From Anthropogastromicrobium sp052273485 (GTDB lineage Bacteria > Bacillota > Clostridia > Lachnospirales > Lachnospiraceae): 21,165 nt of DNA. Of this stretch, positions 21,138 through 21,165 are shown one piece after another. The position numbers and the translations under genes are program-made. Every line of letters begins with the position of its first letter. Positions within the stretch are counted from its first letter, which is position 1. Below the pieces are notes generated by a model that did not search any database, was not told where the DNA came from, and saw only the letters and a list, made by a program, of their open reading frames with translations. Where the stretch lies: contig DAVZID010000058.1 in assembly GCA_052273485.1 (NCBI GenBank), positions 1 to 21,165 of the forward strand, read 5' to 3'.

Positions 21138-21165
21138 AAAAAAACCTCCCACTTTTCGGGGATTT
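21138..21165 (-). terminator. Probable terminator of a minus-strand gene beyond the window (partial)
   Basis: Read on the minus strand, AATCCCCGAAAAGTGGGAGG is followed by seven T. The short TCCC/GGGA stem is cut by the window end, so its full arm is not visible. Confidence 0.4.

Overview
The window reads as chromosomal DNA of a low-to-mid GC Gram-positive anaerobe of the Clostridia, most likely Lachnospiraceae. The reasons are strong AGGAGG-type ribosome sites, a VaFE/SpaA-type surface protein with its own sortase, an LCP-family protein, and short intrinsic terminators. The taxonomic call is inference; no rRNA or marker gene is present.

Layout. (1) 62-1968, minus strand: a TtcA-family tRNA thiolase overlapping a XerC/D-like tyrosine recombinase. 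(2) 1969-2413: a gene-free stretch with a 161-bp nested inverted-repeat element, a terminator hairpin and a candidate promoter. (3) 2414-12210, plus strand: a sortase/surface-protein island. It holds a secreted Thr/Pro-rich protein with HHDAV/AWDE repeats and two CxxC pairs, a giant VaFE (T-Q ester) SpaA-type adhesin split by a +1 frameshift near 6469, a sortase, and a second paralogue of the CxxC protein. (4) 12367-13755: small, poorly conserved or decayed genes, including a 56-codon fragment matching the C-terminus of AAA-ATPase-like/PD-(D/E)XK proteins. (5) 13885-19050: a compact three-gene operon of a MoxR-type AAA+ ATPase, a CoxE-like VWA protein with a long coiled coil containing three 36-residue tandem repeats, and a 706-residue protein with no recognisable family except an RQC-like winged helix near its C-terminus. 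(6) 19162-20999, minus strand: a lipoprotein whose head domain resembles those of the two CxxC surface proteins, and an LCP-family lipoprotein.

How it fits together. The island codes for a covalently anchored, isopeptide/ester-bond-stabilised surface fibre (adhesin plus sortase), with two flanking secreted proteins of unknown role sharing head domain, linker, repeat and CxxC tail. Both flanking genes have a TTGCGTCAG element 17 bp before a -10-like box, suggesting co-regulation. The MoxR/VWA/third-gene operon is the best candidate for an undescribed system. MoxR-VWA pairs are remodelling or conflict-system engines, and here the third partner would be the target or effector. No CoxL/M/S or other known MoxR client lies nearby.

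Limits: everything was read by eye. Family calls for the recombinase, TtcA, MoxR, CoxE-VWA, sortase, VaFE/SpaA and LCP genes rest on clear motifs. The RQC-like, PD-(D/E)XK-fragment and LPD-like calls are tentative. Two apparent +1 frameshifts (near 6469 and 12985) could be biology or assembly indels.
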